In this document: positions 9,268 to 16,995 of the stretch, one piece after another | How the letters are laid out: every line of letters begins with the position of its first letter | Position numbering within the stretch: position 1 is the stretch's first letter | From: Lachnospiraceae bacterium | GTDB lineage: Bacteria > Bacillota > Clostridia > Lachnospirales > Lachnospiraceae | Length of the DNA stretch: 40,494 nt | Reading direction: 5' to 3' | NCBI GenBank assembly: GCA_024684355.1 | Contig: JAIKXA010000046.1 | Coordinates: 1-40,494 of the forward strand | Translations under genes and position numbers: made by a program | The notes under the pieces: generated by a model | Databases searched by the model: none | The model's input: the letters and a program-made list of their open reading frames with translations, nothing else | What the model was told of the DNA's origin: nothing

Positions 9268-10773
9268 TCATGAAAAGATATCAAGTCCGTTATTGATTAT
9301 ATTTATTATAGGTCCGGATGCAAGACCCAGAACCAGATTTATCATTACCAGTATAAGTATACCGAATACATAATCCTCGCAGTTCATGCTGTAAGCAGGG
9401 ACCATATCAGGCTTATCGGTTTTTTCAGCCTTATCCGGTATAAACAGATATATGACGGTCCTTAAGAAATAAATGGCATTAAGTATCGTACTTACCGCAA
9501 GTGCCAGAAGTGCTATCCACTGCATCGCCCCGTGTCCTATGGCCGCTCCTCCGAGAAGCAGCTTTGAAACAAAGCCTGCAAGCAGCGGGAAGCCCACTAT
9601 GGAAAAGGCACCGACACTGTAACAGAATGCTGAGAACTTATATTTATAACCGAGACCTTTAAGCTCTTCTATGGTCTTGGTATGCGACCCTTCGGTAAAT
9701 TCCGATGAAGAAATGAACAATAGGGACTTAGTGGCACCATGTGCAAAAATATGGAATACCGCTGCCGCTACTCCTGCTGCCGTCCCAAGACCTATACCCA
9801 TGTATATGTAGCCTATCTGGGCAATGGATGAATACGCTATCATCCTTCTGAAACTCTTCTCATGAAGTGCCATAACAGAACCCAGTATCATGGCTACAAC
9901 ACCCAGTGTAAAGCATATATATAGCACGCCGCAGGACTTTATAACATCAAATCCGATAGTCCTTACGAATATCTTTATAAGCAGGAATATGTATCCTTTT
10001 GAAACCGTGCTTGAAAGCAGTGAACTTGATACAACGTTCGACTGACCGTAAGCATCCGGGATCCAGAGATGGAACGGGAAAAGTCCCGATTTAATGGCCA
10101 GACCTACCAACATAAGTCCGATTACTATCGTAAACTGTACCCTGTACTCTCCGCTCTGCGCAAGTTCTGCCACAGATTCCTTTATGTTTGACATAAGCAG
10201 ATGTCCCGTAAGTGTATACAGGAGCGTAACACCCATCAGGAACAGTCCGGAACCAAGGATACTGATCACCATGTATCTTATAGCGGTAACGGTGGTCTTT
10301 CCGATCTGACGTACCATGATAAGACCGCAGCCCGCTATGGTGTTTATCTCGATAAATACATATCCGGTAAACAGGTCATTGGTATAGCTCATGGCAAGCA
10401 GAGAGCTTGTCATCAGACATACCAGGATATAAAACAGGTTTTCCTTCCTGTCTTCCACATCATCCTCAACCGCTTTCGTACCCGCTACCACGGACAGGAA
10501 TGCAATGAGGCTCACAAACAGTGAGAACAGCGATTCCAGACATCCGAACCTGATCTCGTTTCCCCACGGTGCAGGGAAATGTCCCATGTAATAGACGTAA
10601 GACTCGCCTCTTTGGATCGTGAAAAACAGCACTGCCACAGAAAGGCACACGACAGCACCGAGGACGATCCTCGTCATGTATTTTGCCGCTTTTCTGTTAA
10701 GCACCGATAGTACGATGGCACAGAACATGGAAAGCATTATTGAAAAAAACGGGAAATTCTTTATAAAATCCAT
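9268..10773 (-). CDS. Antiporter-like subunit (MrpD/MbhH/NuoN-like)
   Basis: A 501-residue polytopic subunit sitting directly after the MnhC-like gene, the place of MrpD (MbhH) in known clusters, and it is probably the true MrpD equivalent. Marker positions: glutamate in GYVFIEINTIAGCGLIM, lysine in GLAIKSGLFPFHLWIPDAYGQS, SSTVSKGYIF, and lysine in AHGATKSLLF. The ribosome binding site (GAGGAGAAGG) lies inside the end of the upstream gene, only 4 bp separating the two reading frames, so translation is likely coupled. Confidence 0.88.
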   Translation of the reverse strand: MDFIKNFPFFSIMLSMFCAIVLSVLNRKAAKYMTRIVLGAVVCLSVAVLFFTIQRGESYVYYMGHFPAPWGNEIRFGCLESLFSLFVSLIAFLSVVAGTKAVEDDVEDRKENLFYILVCLMTSSLLAMSYTNDLFTGYVFIEINTIAGCGLIMVRQIGKTTVTAIRYMVISILGSGLFLMGVTLLYTLTGHLLMSNIKESVAELAQSGEYRVQFTIVIGLMLVGLAIKSGLFPFHLWIPDAYGQSNVVSSSLLSSTVSKGYIFLLIKIFVRTIGFDVIKSCGVLYICFTLGVVAMILGSVMALHEKSFRRMIAYSSIAQIGYIYMGIGLGTAAGVAAAVFHIFAHGATKSLLFISSSEFTEGSHTKTIEELKGLGYKYKFSAFCYSVGAFSIVGFPLLAGFVSKLLLGGAAIGHGAMQWIALLALAVSTILNAIYFLRTVIYLFIPDKAEKTDKPDMVPAYSMNCEDYVFGILILVMINLVLGLASGPIINIINNGLDIFS

Positions 10774-10777
10774 CTTT

Positions 10778-11149
10778 TCAGCCTTCTCCTCTCGCCATCA
10801 TAAGGCAGTAATCAAGATCTAAGGAGTGATATTTTTTATACATTCTTATGGTCATGGAAAGAAGCAGCGCGGTAACGCTTACCGATACAACGATACCCGT
10901 GAGCACGAGTCCGCTGGGTATGGGATTGATGTAGTATTCGGCCGACATTACTCCGTCCGTGATAATGGGCGCTTTCCTGCCTGTTATATAACCTTGGGAT
11001 GCCAAGAGCAGGTATATGGATGAGTCCATTACGTTAAGTCCTATGACCTTTTTTATCATGTTTTTCTGAAACAGAAGATCTGCAAATCCTATGACAAATA
11101 ACGCCACAGCCACAAGATCGTTCAGATGTCTGACTATAAGATTCCACAT
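10778..11149 (-). CDS. Na+/H+ antiporter subunit C-like (MnhC/MrpC/NuoK family)
   Basis: A 123-residue protein with three membrane helices (LVAVALFVIGFADLLF; KVIGLNVMDSSIYLLLASQGYI; GLVLTGIVVSVSVTALLLSMTI). The pattern K.IGLN.....IYLLL and DP/NP-IPSGLVLTGIVVSVSVTA is characteristic of MrpC/NuoK (typical: PLPQALVLTAIVI). The ribosome binding site GAGGA is eight bases before the ATG. Mrp and Mbh clusters place this subunit between MnhB and MrpD, exactly as here. Confidence 0.9.
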   Translation of the reverse strand: MWNLIVRHLNDLVAVALFVIGFADLLFQKNMIKKVIGLNVMDSSIYLLLASQGYITGRKAPIITDGVMSAEYYINPIPSGLVLTGIVVSVSVTALLLSMTIRMYKKYHSLDLDYCLMMARGEG

Positions 11150-11176
11150 AAACTGTTCCTCATTATAAAAAGATGT

Positions 11177-12028
11177 TCAGATCCTTCCGCGCCTTACAAG
11201 CGCATAAAAACTGTACATGGTACAGGCAACTACCAGACCGACACATATGTTAAGTACAAGTATCAGGCCGCTGCTTAAGATCGCTCCGGGTGTACCCAGC
11301 GGGATAACCGATTCAATGTGATTTGCACCCGTAAAGAATGAATAGCTCTTGGCGAGACAGTATATGAGCAGCGACACGAGTGTCGTGATCTTTACCGTTT
11401 TTGCATTCATAAACTTTTCTGTCGCTGAAAAACCGAATGCACTTAGGAATAGTATGAGCCCTGCTCCCAAAATTGCGCCGCCGGAAAAGCCGCCGCCCGG
11501 GGAAATGTGTCCGTTGAGCACAACATAGATACCGAATACAAGTATCAAAGGCACTACCAGTAAAGCTGATTTCTTAAGTATGCTGTCATTTTCAGGCTCA
11601 TAGTTCCTGCTGTCTATCAACGAGAATGCTGATTCTCTGATACCGAATGTGACCTTCTTTGCTTCCTCGTCGTCTTCTTTTGTCTGCCCATCTATCCTCA
11701 GCATGATCATGACACATATCGTGGCAGCAAATAGTACGCAGGACTCGCCGAATGTATCAAACGCCCTGTAATCAAGTATCATACCCGACACTATATTTAC
11801 CGCGCCGGTCTCTTCCAGTCCGTTTTCTATATAGCGCTTTGCCACTTCGTTATTATCCGGGTTGTTTTTGTTTCCGATATCGGGCATACCTATCATGACT
11901 GTCGCAAGCATGAAAAAAAGGAGAACTGCAAGGACGACTGCAGATACTCTGTACACCGCCTTGAGCTTCCCCGATATTTTACCGGATATAATGGTTTTGG
12001 GATCATTTTTTTCTCTTTCTGCTTTCAT
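11177..12028 (-). CDS. MbhE-like/MnhB fusion subunit of Mrp-type complex
   Basis: A 283-residue membrane protein that fuses two modules normally separate or attached elsewhere. Residues ~25-115 resemble MbhE and the end of MrpA: a membrane helix, then VNIVSGMILDYRAFDTFGESCVLFAATICV. Residues ~150-283 are an MnhB domain with the standard ILVFGIYVVLNGHISPGGGFSGGAI signature (read in parts), a later loop LGTPGAILSSGLILVLNICVGLVV and a final helix. The N-terminal ~20 residues are charged and cytosolic. The start overlaps the preceding gene by 26 bp. In Pyrococcus Mbh the equivalents are MbhE and MbhF as separate genes, so the fusion is notable though not unique among Mrp-type clusters. Confidence 0.85.
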   Translation of the reverse strand: MKAEREKNDPKTIISGKISGKLKAVYRVSAVVLAVLLFFMLATVMIGMPDIGNKNNPDNNEVAKRYIENGLEETGAVNIVSGMILDYRAFDTFGESCVLFAATICVMIMLRIDGQTKEDDEEAKKVTFGIRESAFSLIDSRNYEPENDSILKKSALLVVPLILVFGIYVVLNGHISPGGGFSGGAILGAGLILFLSAFGFSATEKFMNAKTVKITTLVSLLIYCLAKSYSFFTGANHIESVIPLGTPGAILSSGLILVLNICVGLVVACTMYSFYALVRRGRI

Positions 12029-12317
12029 CTTTATGCCCTTTAAGCTTTCTGGTAGTCGTTCCGGTCATGGTAGATGCGTTCATATCTATCTGATCGATCC
12101 TTTTCAGTGTTGCATAAAACAATATGCCGGTAACTCCGGAACCTACGGCCGCTTCCGTAATGGCCAGGTCCGGTGACTCCATGATTATCCATACGACAGC
12201 CATCCCTAAGCTGAACGCACCGAATATGATCACGGCGGCCAGCGTGTTTTTCGTAAAGCTCATGGCTATTGCACAGACCAGCAGAAAAAGAAACAATATC
12301 GAAATAATGATATCCAT
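12003..12317 (-). CDS. MbhD-like (DUF4040) membrane subunit
   Basis: A 104-residue protein with three membrane helices and a charged C-terminal tail (RKLKGHKDESRKRKK). The core SPDLAITEAAVGSGVTGILFYATL matches MbhD and the corresponding part of the MrpA C-terminal domain (PDVALTEA.VG). It starts 12 bp after the stop of the HD-GYP gene, with no strong ribosome binding site of its own, which suggests translational coupling to that gene. In standard clusters subunits E, F and G precede MbhD; here the preceding gene is HD-GYP. Confidence 0.85.
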   Translation of the reverse strand: MDIIISILFLFLLVCAIAMSFTKNTLAAVIIFGAFSLGMAVVWIIMESPDLAITEAAVGSGVTGILFYATLKRIDQIDMNASTMTGTTTRKLKGHKDESRKRKK

Positions 12318-12329
12318 ATGCTTTTACCG

Positions 12330-13439
12330 TTATTGTGTTTTAACTACTTCTCCTTCTTTGACTATAAGTTCGGTTACGGTTTTGGACAGGTAATTTCTGT
12401 CAGAATAAAGATCCATTACCTTCATGGTCTTTAAGTCAACTACCAAAGGTCTTAAGCTGTTTAGAGGATTGCTCTCAAGTACCTGGCACTGTGTTCCGTC
12501 CGACAGACGGACTATATCGCCCTTTCTGTATGCCGGAATGGTCTTTAAGAACATATCCATAGCCTTTATGTCAAACATGGTGGAATACTTGCCCATAACG
12601 AATTCCATAACATCACCGGGGAGCAGATGGTCCTTATAGCACCTCTTGGCTGTCATGGCCTCATATACGTCCACGACATGGATTATACGTGCTTCCCACA
12701 TGATCTGGTCACCCCTTAATCTCTTGGGGTAGCCTGTTCCGTCATTGTTTTCATGATGCTGGAATGCCATCATGCGTACTTTATGCGATACTCCTCTATT
12801 GTCACAGAGCTTTCTGTAGCCTTCCTCGGCATGGGTCTTCATGATCTCAAACTCTTTTTCATCAAGACGTCCCTTTTTATTAAGTACATTAGGGTCTATA
12901 TAAAGCTTTCCTATATCATGCAGCATACCGCCTACTACCAGCTCTTCTATGTCCTTCGGAGCAAACCCGTTTTCTATGGCGATGGCACCTGCGAGCACAG
13001 CAACATTAAGGCTGTGTGTTACCACGCCTTCCGTACCGTACTTTAATTCGTCAAGTTCCTTTTTTATATCATTGCTTGTCTCAAGCTTGCTGGCTATACT
13101 TAGCGCTACATCCTGAGCCCCGTCCACGTCTTTATTTAACAGCGCATCCTTTCCCTGCTCAAACTCCTTTTTGAGCATAAAGGTTTCGCTGTATTCTTTT
13201 ATGTTATCAGTGGGAAGTCCGTCATCTTCAGGCTTTTTAGACTCATCGTCAACCAGTTCTACGGTACCTGCTTCCACAAGTACTCTGGTCACACCCATGG
13301 ATTCAAGACGATCTATGATCGCCTCGGTCATGATGTTGCCTTTCTTAAATATCAGATGGCCGTCTTTTGAATATATATCACACTGGACATGAGATCCAAT
13401 CTTGATCTTTCTTAGAGAGATGATCCTTATTTCCGCCAT
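12330..13439 (-). CDS. HD-GYP domain protein (putative cyclic-di-nucleotide phosphodiesterase) with DUF3391-like N-terminus
   Basis: A 369-residue cytosolic protein. Residues ~3-60 form a DUF3391-like domain (KIKIGSHVQCDIYSKDGHLIFKKG), which commonly precedes HD-GYP modules. The HD-GYP domain spans ~130-320 with the HD pair at 174-175 (GGMLHDIGKLYI) and an intact HHENNDGTGYP signature at 228-238, so activity against cyclic di-GMP or a related dinucleotide is expected. The C-terminal ~50 residues are a small beta domain (LSDGTQCQVLESNPLNSLRPLVV). AGGAGA precedes the ATG. It is the first gene of the ion-pump operon, 12 bp from the MbhD-like gene. Confidence 0.9.
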   Translation of the reverse strand: MAEIRIISLRKIKIGSHVQCDIYSKDGHLIFKKGNIMTEAIIDRLESMGVTRVLVEAGTVELVDDESKKPEDDGLPTDNIKEYSETFMLKKEFEQGKDALLNKDVDGAQDVALSIASKLETSNDIKKELDELKYGTEGVVTHSLNVAVLAGAIAIENGFAPKDIEELVVGGMLHDIGKLYIDPNVLNKKGRLDEKEFEIMKTHAEEGYRKLCDNRGVSHKVRMMAFQHHENNDGTGYPKRLRGDQIMWEARIIHVVDVYEAMTAKRCYKDHLLPGDVMEFVMGKYSTMFDIKAMDMFLKTIPAYRKGDIVRLSDGTQCQVLESNPLNSLRPLVVDLKTMKVMDLYSDRNYLSKTVTELIVKEGEVVKTQ

Positions 13440-13476
13440 AGTATCTTCTCCTGTATCATATTATAATCCACCTTAC

Positions 13477-13505
13477 ATTATATCAAATAAGATCTGAATT
13501 TACAA
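13477..13505 (-). promoter_or_regulatory. Promoter of HD-GYP/Mrp-like operon
   Basis: On the minus strand TTGTAA (13505-13500), a 17-bp spacer and TATAAT (13482-13477). It lies about 38 bp before the HD-GYP start and is divergent from the pepP-like promoter. No other convincing promoter was seen between genes down to 4101. Confidence 0.65.
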
Positions 13506-13534
13506 CATGATTTACTTGTTAAATTACTTTTTTC

Positions 13535-13563
13535 TTGCAACTTTACTTATGGTCTAATATAAT
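13535..13563 (+). promoter_or_regulatory. Promoter of M24 aminopeptidase gene
   Basis: TTGCAA (13535-13540), 17-bp spacer, TATAAT (13558-13563), about 60 bp before the start codon. A good match to the vegetative consensus. Confidence 0.7.
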
Positions 13564-13624
13564 AAGATAAAGTGTTGTTTTACTATGTAAAAACAATTAC
13601 ACTACACAATTTCAGGAGTACACG

Positions 13625-15430
13625 ATGATATCAGAACGTATATCGCTTTTAAGGGACGAGATGTCCAAAAACTCAGTAGATTACTACTTGATCCCCACTT
13701 CCGATTTCCACAGTTCGGAATATATATGTGATTTTTTTAAATGCCGCGAGTACATGAGCGGCTTTAACGGCTCTGCGGGCACTCTTTTGATCAGTGCTGA
13801 CAAGGCCATTTTATGGACCGACGGAAGATACTTTATCCAGGCTGAACAGCAGCTTAAAGGAACAGGTATAGAACTGTATAAAGCCGGCAATCCCGGGGTT
13901 CCCACTGTTTCAGATTACTTAAAGAAGCAGATTGACAGCGCTGAAGCTGTTATAGGTTTTGACGGCCGTGTGACAGATATCTCATTTGCCGAAAAACTCA
14001 CAAAGAAGATTCCTTCCGCAAGGCTCATGACCGATAAGGACCTGGTAGGAAATATCTGGCAGGACAGACCCGCTCTTCCCGCCAACCCCATATATGTCCT
14101 CTCCGAGGAATATACCGGTCAGAGCGCGATCAATAAGCTGGCAGAGGTATTCAGAAGAGTCCGCGAAAAGGGCTGTGAGTACCATGTTATATCATCCCTG
14201 GATGATATAGCCTGGGTGCTTAATTTAAGAGGCAGTGATATCTTAAATAATCCCGTATTCCTCTCCTATCTTTTTATAGCAGAGGACAATTCCGTTCTGT
14301 TCTGTAACAGGAACTGTATCGACGCCGCAACGGAAAAATATTTAAAGGACCTGGGCGTAGAGCTTAGGGATTACAACGATATATACAGTTATTTTGAGGG
14401 ACGTGAAGTAAGCGGGGAAGACAAAGACAAGATCTTACTTGACTCCGAGACGGTAAATTACAGTCTGTACAAGGTATTATCCAAGTACTTCACCACCGTA
14501 TTTGACACCAATCCTTCATCTGTGCTTAAAGCTGTAAAAAACAACGTAGAAATAGAGAATCTTAAGCAAGCTAACGTAATAGACGGTGTAGCCATGGTCA
14601 AGTTTTTAAAGTGGCTTGATGAATATAAGAACGATCCTTCGAAACCTCAGATCACAGAACTCGGAGCGGCTGATAAGCTTTTGGAATACAGAAAAGAAAG
14701 CCCAGAGTTTAAGGATATCAGTTTTGAGACCATCGCCGCATACGGGTATCACGGTGCCATAGTACATTATGAGCCCGATAAAGATTCAGACATACCTGTG
14801 GACAGATCAGGATTTCTGCTTGTTGATTCCGGCGCGCAGTACTTTAAAGGTACTACAGATATAACCAGAACAATAGCTATGGGGGCAGTTACCGATGAAA
14901 TGAAGAAATATTACACTGCGGTCCTTAAGGGTAACCTCTCTTTATCCTCAGTTATCTTCCCTAAAGGCTTAGCCGGTGCCAATCTCGATATCCTGGCCAG
15001 AGGTGCTCTTTGGAAAATGTATAAAGACTACAATCACGGCACAGGCCATGGTATAGGCTATTTCCTTAATGTACACGAAGGTCCCCAGAACATTAACTGG
15101 CAGATCGGCAAGCGCAGCGGAAACGCCATCCCATTTGAAGCAGGTATGGTTACCAGCGACGAGCCCGGCTTCTACCTTGAAGGCGAATACGGCATCCGTC
15201 TCGAAAACGATATCGTGGCTGTCGAGAAATATAAAGATGATTATGAAACTTTCCTGGGCTTTGACGTGCTTACACTGGCACCGTTTGATATGTCTCCCAT
15301 AAACTGGGACGATATGTCAGAGGAAGAGATAAAGATATTGAACGACTACCATCAGATGGTATATGACAAGGTATCACCTTATCTTGATGAAGAAACCAGG
15401 ACATGGTTATTTAATTATATAAAAAAATAA
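13625..15430 (+). CDS. Xaa-Pro aminopeptidase (aminopeptidase P, M24B family)
   Basis: A cytosolic dimetal peptidase that removes the N-terminal residue of peptides with proline at the second position. The 601-residue length is that of the long, three-domain (eukaryotic-like APP1) form: two creatinase-like N-terminal domains (~1-310), the M24 pita-bread domain (~311-535) and a C-terminal domain (~540-601). Metal ligands are readable: D401 (LLVDSGAQY), D412 (GTTDITRT), H475 (HGTGHGIG), E513 (SDEPGFY) and E527 (GIRLEND). AGGAG is seven bases before the ATG. It is a single-gene unit with its own promoter. Confidence 0.93.
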   Translation: MISERISLLRDEMSKNSVDYYLIPTSDFHSSEYICDFFKCREYMSGFNGSAGTLLISADKAILWTDGRYFIQAEQQLKGTGIELYKAGNPGVPTVSDYLKKQIDSAEAVIGFDGRVTDISFAEKLTKKIPSARLMTDKDLVGNIWQDRPALPANPIYVLSEEYTGQSAINKLAEVFRRVREKGCEYHVISSLDDIAWVLNLRGSDILNNPVFLSYLFIAEDNSVLFCNRNCIDAATEKYLKDLGVELRDYNDIYSYFEGREVSGEDKDKILLDSETVNYSLYKVLSKYFTTVFDTNPSSVLKAVKNNVEIENLKQANVIDGVAMVKFLKWLDEYKNDPSKPQITELGAADKLLEYRKESPEFKDISFETIAAYGYHGAIVHYEPDKDSDIPVDRSGFLLVDSGAQYFKGTTDITRTIAMGAVTDEMKKYYTAVLKGNLSLSSVIFPKGLAGANLDILARGALWKMYKDYNHGTGHGIGYFLNVHEGPQNINWQIGKRSGNAIPFEAGMVTSDEPGFYLEGEYGIRLENDIVAVEKYKDDYETFLGFDVLTLAPFDMSPINWDDMSEEEIKILNDYHQMVYDKVSPYLDEETRTWLFNYIKK

Positions 15431-15499
15431 AGTTGGGACAGTAAGACTATTCACAGCTTCTGATCTAAAAGAGCCGCCACACTTAGAAAGTGAGGCGGC
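15431..15499 (+). repeat. Left arm of inverted duplication: copy of tsf 3' end and terminator
   Basis: Immediately after the pepP stop, 15431-15458 reads as a 28-base copy of the tsf 3' end (AGTTGGGACAGTAAGACTAT then TCACAGCT), differing at three positions from the tsf copy at 15841-15868. After a 14-base divergent spacer comes hairpin 15473-15499 (GCCGCC-A-CACTT, AGA loop, AAGTG-A-GGCGGC), equivalent to the tsf terminator hairpin. This hairpin may terminate pepP, though its tail (TTAATT) is weak. Confidence 0.8.
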
Positions 15500-15800
15500 T
15501 TAATTCATATATTAACAAGGCTCGTGACAGGCATGCTCCCGAGACGAATTGTCTTTGTCCGACGGACCCGCGGTTTTAGCCGAGTCGAAATCACCTCTTA
15601 GAGCAGCTAAAACGCGGAGCGGTGCGCAGCGTTTTCAAGGCTGCTCTTAGAGGAAGTTTGACGAGGTACGGCATGAGGTGTCAGTCGCATTGCGACTGAC
15701 GGAGTCCTGATGCCACGGCTCCGTTTTGCGAAGCAAAATGGAGAATTCCTGAATTCGTTCGGGATGCTGCCTGGACAGAGCCGTTTGACGCATATAAAAA
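15500..15800. other. Structured non-coding element between inverted repeats
   Basis: About 300 bp with no credible gene but dense inverted repeats: 15594-15607 with 15640-15653 (14-bp arms, one mismatch) enclosing 15609-15615/15629-15635 (AAAACGC/GCGTTTT); 15680-15700 (GTCAGTCGCA/TGCGACTGAC, perfect) inside GGCAT/ATGCC (15670/15710); 15719-15743 (CTCCGTTTTGC/GCAAAATGGAG) with one G-U pair that forms only in plus-strand RNA; and CGGCTC/GAGCCG (15716/15778). A 67-codon minus-strand frame at 15607-15810 has low-complexity, Arg/Ser-rich content and no ribosome binding site, and I do not accept it as a gene. It could be a structured RNA, a MITE-like dispersed repeat or a decayed element. Confidence 0.5.
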
Positions 15801-15827
15801 GCCGCCTCACTTTATAAGTGCGGCGGC
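15796..15827 (-). terminator. Rho-independent terminator of rpsB-tsf
   Basis: A 12-bp GC-rich stem with one internal mismatch, a 3-base loop and a TTTTTATAT tail read on the minus strand, 28 bases after the tsf stop. Confidence 0.88.
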
Positions 15828-15868
15828 ATGTAAATATATTAGCTGCGGATAGTCTTACTGTCCCATCT
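15801..15868 (-). repeat. Right arm of inverted duplication, containing tsf 3' end and terminator
   Basis: On the minus strand this carries the last codons of tsf (GGACAG then TAA), 24 matching bases, a 13-base divergent spacer and hairpin 15827-15801 (GCCGCC-G-CACTT, ATA loop, AAGTG-A-GGCGGC) followed by T5. It is the inverted partner of 15431-15499. Confidence 0.8.
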
Positions 15869-16958
15869 GTTTAGCTACTTCTGCTGCGAAGTCTTCGTTT
15901 CTCTTCTCAAGGCCTTCACCGGTCTCGAAACGAACGAATCTGTTTACATTGAATGTGCAGCCGTTCTCTTTTGCTACCTTAGCGATGTACTGGCCAACGT
16001 TTTCCTTGTCCTCAGCCTTAACATATTCCTGATCAACAAGGCAGATTTCCTTAAGACGCTTAGCAAAACGTCCTTCTACAAGACCTGCAAAGATCTTGTT
16101 CTCAAGATACTCAGCCTTATGTGTTGCTGCGATGTCTCTAAGTACCTGCATTCCTTCATTTGACATGAAGTTGTACCAGAACTTGTTGTTCTTCTCTGCT
16201 TCGTAAGCTGCCTTATCATCTGCACCCCAAAGGTTCTTGTCAAGAGCTTCCTGGATAACTGCATTTAAGATAGGCTTAGGAAGTGAAGCGGGATCTGCAA
16301 GTGAGCTGTCAACTACGATCTCCTTCTCCTTTGAAAGGGTCTCAGCTGAGATCTCTTCCTTCTTTACGTATGAAGGGTTCATAGCTGCAATCTGCATAGC
16401 GATGTTCTTAGCGCACTCAACGGTAGCATCACTGTAAGGAGCATCTACATCAAGAAGGATAGCGATCTTTCCGTTCATGTGGATGTACTTAACAACGAAT
16501 CCGTTTGTAGTATACTTAACGAAACGACGAACCTTAAGGTTCTCGCCGATAACTGCAACCTGAGCTGCACGAGCCTCATCTACTGTCTTGGATGTATCAA
16601 ACTTCCAAGTCTCTGCAAGGAATGCATCGATATCAGCTGCATTTGTCTCTGCTGCCTGCTGAGCTACCTGCTCAACATATGCTCTAAACTTCTCGTTCTT
16701 AGCAACGAAGTCTGTCTCTGAGTTAACTTCTACGATAGCACCGGTCTTGTTGTCCGCTGTGATATAAACATCGCAAACACCTTCTGCAGCGATACGGCTT
16801 GCCTTCTTCTCTGCCTGAGCAAGACCACGCTTACGTAAATACTCTATAGCCTCATCGAAATTACCGTCGCACTCGGTAAGAGCCTTCTTACAGTCCATCA
16901 TACCTGAGCCGGTCATTTCTCTTAATTCCTTAACCATTGCTGCTGTAATAGCTGCCAT
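15855..16958 (-). CDS. tsf: Translation elongation factor Ts, long form
   Basis: The nucleotide exchange factor that regenerates EF-Tu-GTP in translation. The N-terminal UBA-like domain is typical (ITAAMVKELREMTGSGMMDCKKALTE), followed by the TDFVAKN motif (NSETDFVAKNEKF) that contacts EF-Tu. At 367 residues it is well above the 283-293 of the E. coli and B. subtilis proteins. The excess is mostly an insertion at about 215-285 in the core domain (PKPILNAVIQEALDKN ... EGMQVLRDIAATHKAEYL) before the usual NKIFAGLVEGRFAKRLKE coiled-coil region. AGGAGG lies nine bases before the ATG. It is co-transcribed with rpsB, 37 bp upstream. Its last bases are duplicated in inverted form downstream of pepP. 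Confidence 0.96.
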   Translation of the reverse strand: MAAITAAMVKELREMTGSGMMDCKKALTECDGNFDEAIEYLRKRGLAQAEKKASRIAAEGVCDVYITADNKTGAIVEVNSETDFVAKNEKFRAYVEQVAQQAAETNAADIDAFLAETWKFDTSKTVDEARAAQVAVIGENLKVRRFVKYTTNGFVVKYIHMNGKIAILLDVDAPYSDATVECAKNIAMQIAAMNPSYVKKEEISAETLSKEKEIVVDSSLADPASLPKPILNAVIQEALDKNLWGADDKAAYEAEKNNKFWYNFMSNEGMQVLRDIAATHKAEYLENKIFAGLVEGRFAKRLKEICLVDQEYVKAEDKENVGQYIAKVAKENGCTFNVNRFVRFETGEGLEKRNEDFAAEVAKQMGQ

Positions 16959-16995
16959 TTGTTTTTCCTCCTATTATCCTGTTAAATGATGATCA

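Noticed and set aside
4101-12317. Respiratory complex I (nuo) operon
   Set aside because: No NuoB, C, D, E, F, G, H or I homologues; MbhD, MnhB and MnhC-like subunits indicate an Mrp/Mbh-type membrane module instead.
15607-15810. 67-codon minus-strand reading frame in the structured element
   Set aside because: No ribosome binding site, Arg/Ser-rich low-quality peptide, and it overlaps the inverted repeats and the tsf terminator; more likely a by-product of repeat DNA.
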